The translations under genes were made by a program, and so were the position numbers. DNA of 64,000 nucleotides from Rhodospirillum sp. (GTDB taxonomy: Bacteria > Pseudomonadota > Alphaproteobacteria > Rhodospirillales > Rhodospirillaceae): the NCBI GenBank assembly GCA_021741145.1, contig JAIOYK010000004.1:62001-126000 (forward strand). The letters run 5' to 3'. Positions 30,985 through 39,812 of this stretch are shown here, piece by piece (the first letter of the stretch is position 1; every line of letters starts with the position of its first letter). Below the pieces are notes generated by a model. The model was not told the origin of the DNA, did no database searches, and was given only the letters and a program-made list of their open reading frames with translations.

Positions 30985-31950
30985 TCAGGGTCCGGTCAAC
31001 AAAAAGGGTTCAAGGAAATTATCAATCCGCGCCCTGGAACTTTCCGAAAGTTGCGTGGAGAATCGTTCAGAGAGGATCAGATCGGCGGTGAGTTGGTGCC
31101 GGGCCCAGGTCACCTGACGCTTGGCGTATTGCCGCGTCGCGGCCTGAGCACGGGCAAGGCCTTGATCCAACGACATTTCCCCACGCACCACCGCGGCCAA
31201 TTCGGGGAAACCCACCGCCCGGGAGAGGGGCAGGTCCGGGGCCACCCCCCGCTCCAGGAAAGTCGCCACCTCCGCCAACACGCCCTCGACGATCATGGCT
31301 TCCATGCGGGCATCACAGGCCGCGCGCACCGAGTCTCGGGGGGGATCCACCAAAATCACGCCCGCCTTTCCGGGAATCGGCGGCGTGGTGACCGGCGCGT
31401 TCCACCAGTCGATCAATGATCGCGCGGTGCCCGTCACCACTTCATAGGCCCGGGCCAACCGCTGGCCGTCCGAGGGGCGCAGGCGCGCCGCCATCCCGGG
31501 ATCGACCGCGGCGAGGCGGGCATGGAGGGCCTCGGGTCCCTCCTCGGCGAGCAGGCGGCGGGCCTCGGTTCGGGCGGCCTCGGGCACGGTGGGCACGGCG
31601 GCCAGTCCCTCCAGGGCGGCGCGCAGGTAGAGCCCCGTTCCCCCGCAGAGGATGGGCAGACGCCCCTGGGTCCGGACCTCCGCCACCGCCGTCCTGGCCA
31701 GTTCCAGCCAACGGCCAACGGAACAGACCTCGGCCCCGTCCAGCAATCCATAGAGGACATGGGGGGCCTGGGCCTCCTCCCTGGGGGAAGGACGGGCCGT
31801 CAAGAGGGGAAGGTCCCGGTAAATCTGCATGGAATCGGCGTTGATGACCGTGCCGGTCCAACGGCGCGCGACCTCCAGGGCCAAGGCGGATTTTCCGCAA
31901 GCCGTGGGACCGACAATAACGAGAATGGGAGAAGAGGCGGTATCTGTCAT
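30985..31950 (-). CDS. miaA: tRNA dimethylallyltransferase
   Basis: A 321-residue enzyme that adds the isopentenyl group to A37 of tRNAs reading UNN codons. The P-loop is GPTACGKS, with INADSMQIYRDL (catalytic Asp), GGTGLYLRA and SRAVGFPEL. The C-terminal region contains RQYAKRQVTWARHQL, as in all MiaA. It ends 186 bp upstream of ilvB in the same direction and may share its transcript. Confidence 0.95.
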   Translation of the reverse strand: MTDTASSPILVIVGPTACGKSALALEVARRWTGTVINADSMQIYRDLPLLTARPSPREEAQAPHVLYGLLDGAEVCSVGRWLELARTAVAEVRTQGRLPILCGGTGLYLRAALEGLAAVPTVPEAARTEARRLLAEEGPEALHARLAAVDPGMAARLRPSDGQRLARAYEVVTGTARSLIDWWNAPVTTPPIPGKAGVILVDPPRDSVRAACDARMEAMIVEGVLAEVATFLERGVAPDLPLSRAVGFPELAAVVRGEMSLDQGLARAQAATRQYAKRQVTWARHQLTADLILSERFSTQLSESSRARIDNFLEPFLLTGP

Positions 31951-32044
31951 GGCTCCATGATAGCGCCAGTCGCGGCGGTACGGTATCCACCTTGCCCGTC
32001 ACCGAGGAAGAGGCTACCAAGGCGGCACCAAAGCGGGACATGAC

Positions 32045-32947
32045 ATGGGGACTTACATGGACGTCGTAACCATTCTGACCAGCCCGGAGACGGGCGGCCT
32101 GAGCGCGGCCCACCTGGCCACGGTTCGCGCGGCCCTGGACGCCCTTGGTGGGGAGACCGCCAAGCCGAAATGGCTGGACGAGGGGATCGCCGCGGACATC
32201 CCCGTGACCGCGCTGGACCTGGATCAGGCCGGGGCCGCGGCCCGTCATGCCTTGGGAGACGCTCCCTTCGACGTGGTGGCCCAATCGGCGGAGGGCCGCC
32301 GCAAGGGGCTTTTGATCGCCGACATGGACAGCACCATCGTAACCAGTGAAACCCTGGACGACTTGGCCGCCCATGCCGGACTGAAAGACAAGATCGCCGC
32401 CATCACCGCCCGGGCCATGAACGGCGAACTGGATTTCGAGGAGGCCCTGCGCGAACGGGTCGGCATGCTCGTCGGACTCCCCCTCCGCGCCTTGGAGGAG
32501 ACCTACGCCGAAACCACACTGACCCCAGGCGCCGAGACCGCCGTGCGCACCATGGCCGCCCATGGTGCCCATTGCCTTCTGGTCTCCGGCGGGTTCACGT
32601 TCTTCACGGAGAAGGTGACCCAGGCCTGCGGGTTCCATGGCGCGGTGGCCAACCGGTTGGAGATCACGGACGGCAAGATGACCGGCCAGGTCCTCTCCCC
32701 CATCGTCGACAAGACCACCAAACTGGAGACCCTGACCGCCGAGGCCACCCGCCTGGGTTTGCCCATGGCCTCCTGCGCGGCCATCGGCGACGGAGCCAAC
32801 GACCTGCCCATGCTCATGGCCGCCGGGTTGGGGGTGGCGTTCCACGCCAAGCCGGTGGTCGCCGCCCAGGCCCGGGTGCAAGTGAACCACGGCGACCTGA
32901 CCGCGCTCCTGTACATCCAGGGATACCGGCGGGCGGAGTTCGCCTGA
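32045..32947 (+). CDS. serB: phosphoserine phosphatase
   Basis: A 300-residue HAD phosphatase performing the last step of serine synthesis. Motif I is ADMDSTIV (nucleophile Asp and acid Asp), motif II VSGGFTFF, then KTTKLETL (Lys) and motif III AIGDGANDLPM. An N-terminal ACT-like region of about 85 residues is as in SerB of proteobacteria. The in-frame ATG at 32057 with GGGGA before it may be the true start. It is divergent from miaA by 94 bp. Confidence 0.93.
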   Translation: MGTYMDVVTILTSPETGGLSAAHLATVRAALDALGGETAKPKWLDEGIAADIPVTALDLDQAGAAARHALGDAPFDVVAQSAEGRRKGLLIADMDSTIVTSETLDDLAAHAGLKDKIAAITARAMNGELDFEEALRERVGMLVGLPLRALEETYAETTLTPGAETAVRTMAAHGAHCLLVSGGFTFFTEKVTQACGFHGAVANRLEITDGKMTGQVLSPIVDKTTKLETLTAEATRLGLPMASCAAIGDGANDLPMLMAAGLGVAFHAKPVVAAQARVQVNHGDLTALLYIQGYRRAEFA

Positions 32948-33118
32948 GCCCGTCCCAAGGTCCTCCGAAATCAAGGTCCCTGAAGTTTCACGCGACTGTC
33001 GCTTTTCCGCCCCCATCCGTGGCGCACAATGGCCTTAAGTTTGGTGGGGTTCCTGGCGGGATGGATTTTTCACATCTCCCCCGTCCCCACCTCCGCCTTT
33101 CGTGACTCCGGAGGTTCC

Positions 33119-33433
33119 ATGTCCCAGAAAACTCTCCCCGGATCTTCCCGTCGAGACCTGCTTCGGCGGGCGCTGGCCGTGCTTTTCGCCCTCGCCGCTC
33201 CCCTGATCCGTGGACGCGCCGCTCGCGCCAATCCCCCCACGGAGTTCTGGAAATGCACGTTTGGGGATTGCGATCCCTACGTCTACGACTCCTCGGAGGG
33301 GGCGCCCAACCCCCTGCACCCGGACCATCCCATTCCCCCCGGCGTTTCCTTCGAGGACCTACCCAACGATTGGATTTGCCCGGTTTGCGGTTCGGGCAAG
33401 GAGATGTTCAAGAGAGTCGCCGAAAAGCCGTGA
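33119..33433 (+). CDS. Tat-exported rubredoxin-like protein
   Basis: A 104-residue protein with a twin-arginine signal ([21 protein letters not shown], cleavage near ARA-N) followed by a rubredoxin fold. The first iron-binding pair is KCTFGDC (CX4C instead of the usual CX2C), then YD and the second pair [17 protein letters not shown] precedes the ATG by 5 nt. A rubredoxin normally works in the cytoplasm; export by Tat as a folded metalloprotein implies a periplasmic electron-transfer role. The CX4C spacing has been described for a few rubredoxins. Partners are unknown; two exported enzymes follow downstream. Confidence 0.85.
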   Translation: MSQKTLPGSSRRDLLRRALAVLFALAAPLIRGRAARANPPTEFWKCTFGDCDPYVYDSSEGAPNPLHPDHPIPPGVSFEDLPNDWICPVCGSGKEMFKRVAEKP

Positions 33434-33622
33434 GCGTCCCGCCAGATGCCCCTGTCCGACGCGTCTCCGAGGCGATTGAAAACTTTAATAACCCCTTGAA
33501 TGAAACGAAACGGTCACTGGAATGGATCCAGGGACCGTGGTGTTAGTGCCGTGTTTTGGGTGCCAGGGACGGCTGTTCCGCGGCCCCGACACGCCACTCG
33601 CCACCATCCAAGGGGACCAACC

Positions 33623-35428
33623 GTGACACGCCACTTCCGCGCGCTGACCGCTCTGCCGATCATTCTGCCGATTCTCGCCGCCGCCGGTGCCGCCCAGGCC
33701 GAACCCACCCTGAAGTTCGAGCCGGTGTCCGTTCCGACCACCGACGCCGAAAAGCGCGAGGTTCGCGTTTCGCCCTCCGTCACCATCGACGGCACCACGC
33801 ACAAGCTGTCCTACCATGTCATCGCCCGCAGCGGCGACAAGCTGGGCGATGGCACCTTCGGCCTACTGACCGACGCCAAGGGCCAGCCGGTGAAGAACGC
33901 CGACGGATCCGAGCATGTCTCCGTCGACAACGACTTCAACTCCCTGCTCCAGCTCGATGGCAAGCTGTTCAGCGTCAGCCATTTCGAATCCCGCCCCGGC
34001 GCCATGTACGTGACCGAGCTGACCCAGGACGCCAATGGCGTGCTGACCGCCCTGTCCACCAAGCCCGTGGATTTCTCCGCGGTCGGTGGTCTGTGGGTAC
34101 CCTGCGCCGGTTCCGTCACCCCCTGGATGACCCACCTGGGCAGCGAGGAATATCCCCCCAACGCCCGCGCTGTCCTTGAAGCCAAGACCATGGAGGACAT
34201 CGACGGCTACTACAAGCCGATGACCAACTACTTCGGCGTGATGTCCGAGGCCAAGGACGCCTCCCTCGATACGTTCCGGTCGGTCTTCAACCCCTATGCC
34301 TACGGCTACGCCACCGAGATCACCGTTGATCCGGCCACGGGCACCGGCACCCCGGTCAAGCATTACGCCATGGGCCGCAAGGCGCTGGAACTGGCCTATG
34401 TGATGCCGGACCAGAAGACCGTCTACATGACCGATGACGGCACCAATGTCGGGTTCTTCCTGTTCGTGGCCGATACCGCGGGCGACCTGAGCGCCGGCAA
34501 GCTCTACGCCATGAAGTGGACCCAGACGAGCGCCGAAAACGGTGGCGCGGCCGACGTGTCCTGGATTGACCTGGGCCATGGCACCAACGCCGATGTGCGC
34601 AAGCTGATCGACGACAAGATCACCTTCGCCGACATCTTCGAGACCGCCGACATGGCCGAAGGCGGCACCTGCCCCGACGGTTTCACCGCGATCAACACCG
34701 AGGACGGCGCCGAATGCCTGAAGCTGAAGCCCGGCATGGAACTGGCCGCCTCCCGCATGGAAACCCGCCGTTACGCCTCCTACATGGGCGCCACGACGGA
34801 AATCCGTAAGGAAGAGGGCGTCACCTTCAACCCCGAGGACTCCAAGCTCTACGTCGCCTTCTCCGAAGTCGAACGCGGCATGGAAGACTTCGCCAAGGGC
34901 GGCAAGGCCAGCGACAAGTACGACCTGGGCGGCCACAACGACATCAAACTGCCGGCCAATCCCTGCGGCGCCGTCTTCGCCTTCGACATCGGCGCGGACA
35001 AGGCCATCGGCTCCGACTACGTGGCTTCCAAGACCGCGTCCCTGGTCGCTGGCAAGCCCCACAAGTACGAGGACGGCCCCTACGCTGGCAACACCTGCGA
35101 CGTGGACGGTCTGGCCAACCCGGACAACGTGACCTACCTGCCCGGGTACAACACCCTGATCATCGGCGAGGACACCGGGTCGGGCCACCAGAACGACTTC
35201 ATCTGGTCCTATGACATCAAGACCGGCGACCTGACCCGCATCGAGACCACCCCCTACGGCTCCGAGACGACCTCTCCCTACTGGTATCCGGACGTCAACG
35301 GCCATGGTTACCTGATGAGCGTCGTCCAGCACCCCTATGGGGAGTCCGACGAGGACAAGCTGGCCGATCCGGTCGAGGCGCGGGGCTATACGGGCTATAT
35401 CGGCCCCTTCCCCTCGCTGAAGAAGTAA
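33623..35428 (+). CDS. PhoX-like exported phosphatase (DUF839 family)
   Basis: A 601-residue exported protein with signal peptide FRALTALPIILPILAAAGA, cleavage AQA-E. The remainder matches the PhoX/DUF839 beta-propeller family: NDFNSLLQLDG, CAGSVTPWMTHLGSEEYPPNAR, NPYAYGYATEITVD, GRKALELAYVMPDQKTVYMTDDGTN, and the late NPDNVTYLPGYNTLIIGEDTG with its conserved Glu-Asp. The Cys and EE motif are those expected of this group, which binds Ca/Fe for phosphomonoesterase activity; activity here is not proven. The start is GTG (33623) with AGGGGA before it. It lies upstream of a di-haem protein, and the two may be co-expressed. Confidence 0.85.
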   Translation: MTRHFRALTALPIILPILAAAGAAQAEPTLKFEPVSVPTTDAEKREVRVSPSVTIDGTTHKLSYHVIARSGDKLGDGTFGLLTDAKGQPVKNADGSEHVSVDNDFNSLLQLDGKLFSVSHFESRPGAMYVTELTQDANGVLTALSTKPVDFSAVGGLWVPCAGSVTPWMTHLGSEEYPPNARAVLEAKTMEDIDGYYKPMTNYFGVMSEAKDASLDTFRSVFNPYAYGYATEITVDPATGTGTPVKHYAMGRKALELAYVMPDQKTVYMTDDGTNVGFFLFVADTAGDLSAGKLYAMKWTQTSAENGGAADVSWIDLGHGTNADVRKLIDDKITFADIFETADMAEGGTCPDGFTAINTEDGAECLKLKPGMELAASRMETRRYASYMGATTEIRKEEGVTFNPEDSKLYVAFSEVERGMEDFAKGGKASDKYDLGGHNDIKLPANPCGAVFAFDIGADKAIGSDYVASKTASLVAGKPHKYEDGPYAGNTCDVDGLANPDNVTYLPGYNTLIIGEDTGSGHQNDFIWSYDIKTGDLTRIETTPYGSETTSPYWYPDVNGHGYLMSVVQHPYGESDEDKLADPVEARGYTGYIGPFPSLKK

Positions 35429-35439
35429 CGCCGACGTCC

Positions 35440-35521
35440 GTCCGGGAGGGTTTCCCCTCCCGGACCGCACGGATCGGGGCGGTGTCGGACAAAGTCCTCG
35501 ATACCGCCCCGGTTCCCTTTG
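35440..35521 (+). terminator. two hairpins after phoX-like gene
   Basis: First hairpin: GTCCGGGAGGG/CCCTCCCGGAC (35440-35465), 11 bp perfect with a TTTC loop. Second: CGGGGCGGT/ACCGCCCCG (35475-35483 with 35513-35521), enclosing GGAC/GTCC. No long T-run, so partial termination or attenuation between the two genes is plausible. Confidence 0.55.
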
Positions 35522-35568
35522 CCCGATCCCCCATTTTACGAAAACGTGAAGCATTGGAAGGCATCGCC

Positions 35569-37227
35569 ATGCGCGGGTACGCTATCGCCACCGGACTGGT
35601 TTCGGCGCTGTTCGTCACAGGTTCGGCCCTGGCCGGGACCCTGACCCACAAGTTGGACAACCCGGTCGCCTATATCCCGTCCCAGTGTTACACCAAGACG
35701 GTTGATGCCAAGGGCGAGGTCCATAACCCCTGCTTCACCTGCCACCAGTCAAGCACGCCCCCCAATTACGTGAACGACCGGGATCTGCAACTGTCCTACG
35801 ACTTCGCCGGACCGGCCGAGACCAATCATTGGTCCAACCTGTTCGAGGACCGGCGGAAGCGCAACGCGGCCATCCCGGACGCCGCCATCGACGCCTGGGC
35901 GGCCACCGACAATTACCACGACGCCGACGGCTCCCCCATCCTGGCCAAGACCCTGGCCCAGGTCCCCGCGGCTTGGGACGAGAACGGCGACGGCCAATGG
36001 GGCGGCTATGTCCCCGACGCCTTTCTCCACTTCGACGACGCGGGCTTCGACATCGGTCCGAAGGGCGAGGAAACCGGCTGGCGCGTCTTCGCCTATTATC
36101 CCTTCCCCGGCACCTTCTGGCCAACCAACGGATCAACGGACGACGTCATGATCCGTCTGTCCGATGTCCTGCGCCGCGATGCCTCCGGCGCCCTGGACCG
36201 GGAGACCTACGCCCTGAATCTGGCCATCGTCGAGGCCGTCGCCCGCCAGACCGACGTGGCGCTCGCCGCTCCGGTGGACGAGACCCGCTGGGGGGTCGAC
36301 CTGGACAAGGACGGCGGCCTGGGCGAGGCCCGCCACATCGCCTTCGACTGGGATCCCCTGGCCGAGAAGACCATGACCTATGTGGGCGCCGGCCAGGCCG
36401 CCCTGGCCGAGGGGAGCCTCCACCTCGCCGGAGGCCTCTACCCCGAGGGCACGGAGTTCCTGCATAGCGTCCGCTATATCACCGTCGACGCCGATGGCAC
36501 CACGGGCATGGCCCCGCGCATGAAGGAACTGCGTTACATGGTCAAAACCAAGTGGCAAACCTATTCCGACCTGCAAACGGGCATTCTCGCCGAAGCCAAG
36601 GAGAAGAGCGACTTCCCCGACCGCCTGCGCGACCTGTTTGGCGACGCCGAACGGGGCATCCCCAATGGACAGGGCTGGGTTCTGTCGGCCTTCATCGAGG
36701 ATGGCGCGGGCGCCCTGCGGCCCCAGACCTACGAGGAAACGGCCTTCTGCACGGCCTGCCATGGCGGCTTGGGCGCGACCACGGACAGCGTCTTCTCCTA
36801 CACCCGCCGTCTGCCCGCCGATTCCTGGCGGGGCGGCTGGTACCATTGGGCGGAGAAGGGCCTGACCGGTGTCCCCGAGCCCAAACGCACCGATGGCCAA
36901 TTCGAATACACCTATTACCTGGAGCAGAACCACGCCGCCGACGAGTTCCGCGCCAATACCGAGGCCATGGAGCGGTTCCTCAACGCCGATGGGACATTGA
37001 AGGCCGACCGGATCGAAGCCCTCCACGGCGACATTTCCCTGCTGCTGATGCCCAGCGCGGAGCGGGCCCGGGCGCTCAACAAGGCCTATCGGGTGATCGT
37101 GGAGGACCAGGACTTCGAAAAGGGCCGGGACGCCACTCTGGCGCCCCTGGGCGAAACGGTCCACGACCACGTGGCCACCGAGACCGAAACCGGCATCGAG
37201 GAACCCGTCCACGGCCCGGAGTGGTAG
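35569..37227 (+). CDS. exported di-haem c-type cytochrome-like protein
   Basis: A 552-residue protein of unrecognised family. Signal peptide 1-22 (ATGLVSALFVTGSALA). Two haem c motifs are seen: CFTCH (Cys55, Cys58, His59) and CTACH (Cys394, Cys397, His398). Two Asp/Asn-rich loops look like EF-hand or dockerin-type Ca sites: DENGDGQWGGY and DLDKDGGLGE. Start 35569 is chosen for the clean signal peptide and GGAAGG upstream. It follows the PhoX-like gene at 140 bp. The large non-haem regions between the two sites suggest an enzyme rather than a simple carrier, but the function is unknown. Confidence 0.8.
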   Translation: MRGYAIATGLVSALFVTGSALAGTLTHKLDNPVAYIPSQCYTKTVDAKGEVHNPCFTCHQSSTPPNYVNDRDLQLSYDFAGPAETNHWSNLFEDRRKRNAAIPDAAIDAWAATDNYHDADGSPILAKTLAQVPAAWDENGDGQWGGYVPDAFLHFDDAGFDIGPKGEETGWRVFAYYPFPGTFWPTNGSTDDVMIRLSDVLRRDASGALDRETYALNLAIVEAVARQTDVALAAPVDETRWGVDLDKDGGLGEARHIAFDWDPLAEKTMTYVGAGQAALAEGSLHLAGGLYPEGTEFLHSVRYITVDADGTTGMAPRMKELRYMVKTKWQTYSDLQTGILAEAKEKSDFPDRLRDLFGDAERGIPNGQGWVLSAFIEDGAGALRPQTYEETAFCTACHGGLGATTDSVFSYTRRLPADSWRGGWYHWAEKGLTGVPEPKRTDGQFEYTYYLEQNHAADEFRANTEAMERFLNADGTLKADRIEALHGDISLLLMPSAERARALNKAYRVIVEDQDFEKGRDATLAPLGETVHDHVATETETGIEEPVHGPEW

Positions 37228-37249
37228 GGCCGGACGACTCACCTGGAGT

Positions 37250-37279
37250 GGAACGGGAAGATCGACGATCCCCCGTTCC
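37250..37279 (+). terminator. hairpin after di-haem gene
   Basis: GGAACGGG (37250-37257) pairs with CCCGTTCC (37272-37279); the loop contains GATC..GATC which can extend the stem. It sits 23 bp after the stop, with no T-run. The rest of 37280-37473 is AT-richer with nothing recognisable. Confidence 0.5.
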
Positions 37280-37473
37280 GGTCAATGATACGAGCCCCTT
37301 CCTCCAACACCGAACCGCATACTTTCATCGTGGCCCCCTAATATTAAGGGATTCATCCGGAAATTTCGAGATTCCCCTTGAGGCAAATTTTGCGTTTATC
37401 GCTCTCGCGAACGCGCTAAAGGGTGCTCGCTTCTTCATCCCGCTCTGAAGTCAATTAAGCCATTGTTTTTATT

Positions 37474-37598
37474 CGTCATCCCCGTGAATACGGGGATCCA
37501 GAGTGGGAACAGGAGACGGAAGCGGTCGACGCTACAGGCGCGCCCTTCGCCGATGACACCGAAATCAACCCTAGATTCCCGCCTGCGCGGGAATAACG
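37474..37598. repeat. MITE-like element with imperfect terminal inverted repeats
   Basis: Left end CGTCATCCCCGTGAATACGG continues to GGATCCA (37474-37500). Right end TAGATTCCCGCCTGCGCGGG continues to AATAACG (37572-37598). The ends are inverted relative to each other with about 20 of 27 matches, and each end is itself a small hairpin. The 'CGTCATTCCCGC' type of end is common to small non-autonomous repeats in many proteobacteria. No coding capacity. Confidence 0.6.
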
Positions 37599-37725
37599 AA
37601 ATTAAAACTTTCAAAAAACAAATAAAAAAAGATGAATACTCTATTCATTTCGCAAAAATTATAATAAAAATAGAAAATTAGCCAACGCCTCCAAATACCT
37701 AATTAGTAATCTCCGTCACGGGTTC

Positions 37726-38331
37726 CTACTTCTGTGGCCAATAGGTGAAGGGCTCCACTGCATTTACTACCATCAAAATTACAGATCTTCCCCGATCTCC
37801 ACGATTAGCAATGTCCCGCACGTTTGAAACACTCTTTATTCCAGGTGAATAGTTAATTTCCGTAGATGAATTTTCCCTCTCCAACGCACAACGACAGATA
37901 TTCAGCTTCAAATTTTCCATTGCGCTTTGAAACGGTGCGATAGCCTCAGGAATAGCGTTCATGTCCGCCTCGACGGCTTGCAGACGTTCCAATGCGTACT
38001 CAAGCTTAGTTTGAACAATTTCGGAGGCTTGATTGGTGCTCATTTTTTCTTCTGCTATCCGAATTATCAACACGGTATTGATTGCCCGAATGGCATTCTG
38101 GCATTCCTGAGTTACCCGCTTAGCGTGGTGAAAAACGGCGCGACGCTGGTCAATGTGGCGGTTCCGATGGTCGCGCCATATGGAGAAAGTGGTTACGCCG
38201 AATGCGCAGACCGTGCCGAGGGCCGCGACCCATTCGGGATCGAATCCTCCTTTACCCATCCACACAATGGCACCACCGATAAAAGCGCCAAGGGCCATGC
38301 TTAAAAAGTGCGAGGGGGTAGGAGTGATCAT
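37726..38331 (-). CDS. hypothetical membrane protein
   Basis: A 201-residue protein not recognised. Two N-terminal hydrophobic helices (FLSMALGAFIGGAIVWM and EWVAALGTVCAFGVTTFSIW) are followed by a basic stretch RDHRNRH and a long helical region (about 65-150; VTQECQNAIRAINTVLII, EYALERLQAVEADMNAIPEAI), likely a cytoplasmic coiled coil. Codon use is AT-richer than the neighbours, and the gene lies beside a MITE-like repeat, so recent acquisition is plausible. Confidence 0.6.
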   Translation of the reverse strand: MITPTPSHFLSMALGAFIGGAIVWMGKGGFDPEWVAALGTVCAFGVTTFSIWRDHRNRHIDQRRAVFHHAKRVTQECQNAIRAINTVLIIRIAEEKMSTNQASEIVQTKLEYALERLQAVEADMNAIPEAIAPFQSAMENLKLNICRCALERENSSTEINYSPGIKSVSNVRDIANRGDRGRSVILMVVNAVEPFTYWPQK

Positions 38332-38736
38332 CCAGCAAAAACCTCATTTGAAACCACGTCCGCAAATCAATCATAAGCAAGCTAAAAATAGAAGACCATT
38401 GTTCCCTCTCGCCTTACGGGGTCCTACCTGATTGATGTTCCGGGGATATCGACTCCTCGGTTGCCGCCGACAGCGGTCAGGACAGCGACTTTTTCCCAGA
38501 CATTGACCTGCTCTATTGAACGAAAGACATCCGGGACACTATGGATTGACCCAGGGACCATCGGGATGAAAAATGTGGCCGCGGGAAACCAATTCAGTGT
38601 GATTCCGTTTCGCGCCTCTTGCCTCTTGCCCGACACTGGATCGAACCGTAAGATTTCTCCAAATTGTTCAAGATTTAGGCGTGCCCAGTAAATAGGCAAA
38701 CTTCGCGCGAAACAATCCCGTCAGGAGCTTCCCCCA
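38332..38736. other. gene-free AT-richer stretch
   Basis: 405 bp with two mutually antisense short frames (38424-38699 minus, 38461-38691 plus), neither with a recognisable domain or good ribosome binding site. The right end should hold the promoter of the nucleoside-importer operon. No clear repeat or RNA was seen. Confidence 0.4.
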
Positions 38737-39765
38737 ATGAACGTGACCGGCCCAACCCTTCCGATCACCCGCCGATCCCTGCTGCGCGCGACCGCCTTGG
38801 GCGCCGCGGCCTTGACCCTTCCGGGCTTCGCGGGGCGCGCGAATGCCCAGGCCCCGGTCAAGGTGGCCGCCATCTACACCGTGCCGGTGGAGCAGCAATG
38901 GGTGAGCCGCATTCACACCGCCGCCACCGCCGCCGTGACCCGGGGCGAGATCGAATATGTCTTCTCCGAGAGTACCGCGAACGGCGACTACGAGCGCGTC
39001 ATGCGGGAATACTCCGAAGCCGGTCACGACCTGATCATCGGCGAGGCCTTCGCCGTCGAGCAGGCCGCCCGTCAGGTGGCGGCGGACTATCCCGACAAGG
39101 CTTTCCTGCTCGGCTCCTCCTTCAAACCGTCGGAGGATACCCCGAACTTCGCCGTCTTCGATAACTATATCCAAGACGCCTCCTACCTGTCGGGCATCGT
39201 CGCGGGCGCGCTGACCAAGACCGGGAATATCGGCATGGTCGGCGGCTTCCCGATCCCCGAGGTCAACCGCCTGATGCGGGCCTTCATGGCCGGGGCCAAG
39301 GAGGTCAAGCCCGACATCACCTTCCAAGTGGCCTTCATCGGCTCCTGGTTCGATCCGCCCAAGGCCAAGGAAACGGCCTTCGCCCAGATCGACGCCGGGG
39401 CGGACCTGCTGTACGCCGAGCGGTTCGGCGTGTCCGACGCCGCCCAGGAGAAGGGCATCCTGGCCGTGGGCAATGTCATCGACACCCAGTCCGACTATCC
39501 CGAGACCGTCGCCGCCTCCGCCCTCTGGCACTTCGAGCCGACGCTGGACGCGGCCATCGCCAAGGTCAAGGCCGGAACCTTCACGGCCGAGGATTACGGT
39601 GTCTATTCCTTCATGAAGGAAGGCGGCTGCACGCTGGCGCCGCTCGGCACCTTCGAGGGCAAGGTGCCCGCGGCCGCCATGAAACTGGTGGCGGAGAAGG
39701 AAGCCGCCATCAAGGCGGGCACCTTCGTTGTCGAGATCAATGACCAAGAGCCGAAGTCCAACTGA
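38737..39765 (+). CDS. BMP-family ABC transporter substrate-binding protein
   Basis: A 342-residue exported protein. A twin-arginine-like signal (ITRRSLLRATALGAAALTLPGFA, cleavage ANA-Q) is followed by the basic membrane protein fold: VAAIYTVPVEQQWVSRIH, HDLIIGEAFAVEQAA, NIGMVGGFPIPEVNRLM and ADLLYAERFGVSDAA. BMP-type binding proteins typically take up purine or pyrimidine nucleosides. It heads an operon with a double ATPase, two permeases and a cytosine-deaminase-like enzyme. Confidence 0.9.
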   Translation: MNVTGPTLPITRRSLLRATALGAAALTLPGFAGRANAQAPVKVAAIYTVPVEQQWVSRIHTAATAAVTRGEIEYVFSESTANGDYERVMREYSEAGHDLIIGEAFAVEQAARQVAADYPDKAFLLGSSFKPSEDTPNFAVFDNYIQDASYLSGIVAGALTKTGNIGMVGGFPIPEVNRLMRAFMAGAKEVKPDITFQVAFIGSWFDPPKAKETAFAQIDAGADLLYAERFGVSDAAQEKGILAVGNVIDTQSDYPETVAASALWHFEPTLDAAIAKVKAGTFTAEDYGVYSFMKEGGCTLAPLGTFEGKVPAAAMKLVAEKEAAIKAGTFVVEINDQEPKSN

Positions 39766-39812
39766 TGGACGGGCCGATGGACGGGGCGATGGACGGGGCG
39801 ATGGACGACGGG
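39765..39812 (+). repeat. 12-bp tandem repeat at ATPase start
   Basis: Units ATGGACGGGCCG, ATGGACGGGGCG, ATGGACGGGGCG, ATGGACGACGGG in tandem. Each carries a candidate start codon in the same frame, so copy-number change would not shift the frame. Confidence 0.8.

Noticed and set aside
33863-35554. Long open frame antisense to the PhoX-like gene
   Set aside because: Composition artefact; the plus strand shows a signal peptide and family motifs, while the antisense product is glycine/valine-rich without domains.
38424-38699. Small genes on either strand upstream of the BMP gene
   Set aside because: Two overlapping antisense frames, no ribosome binding site, no recognisable content.
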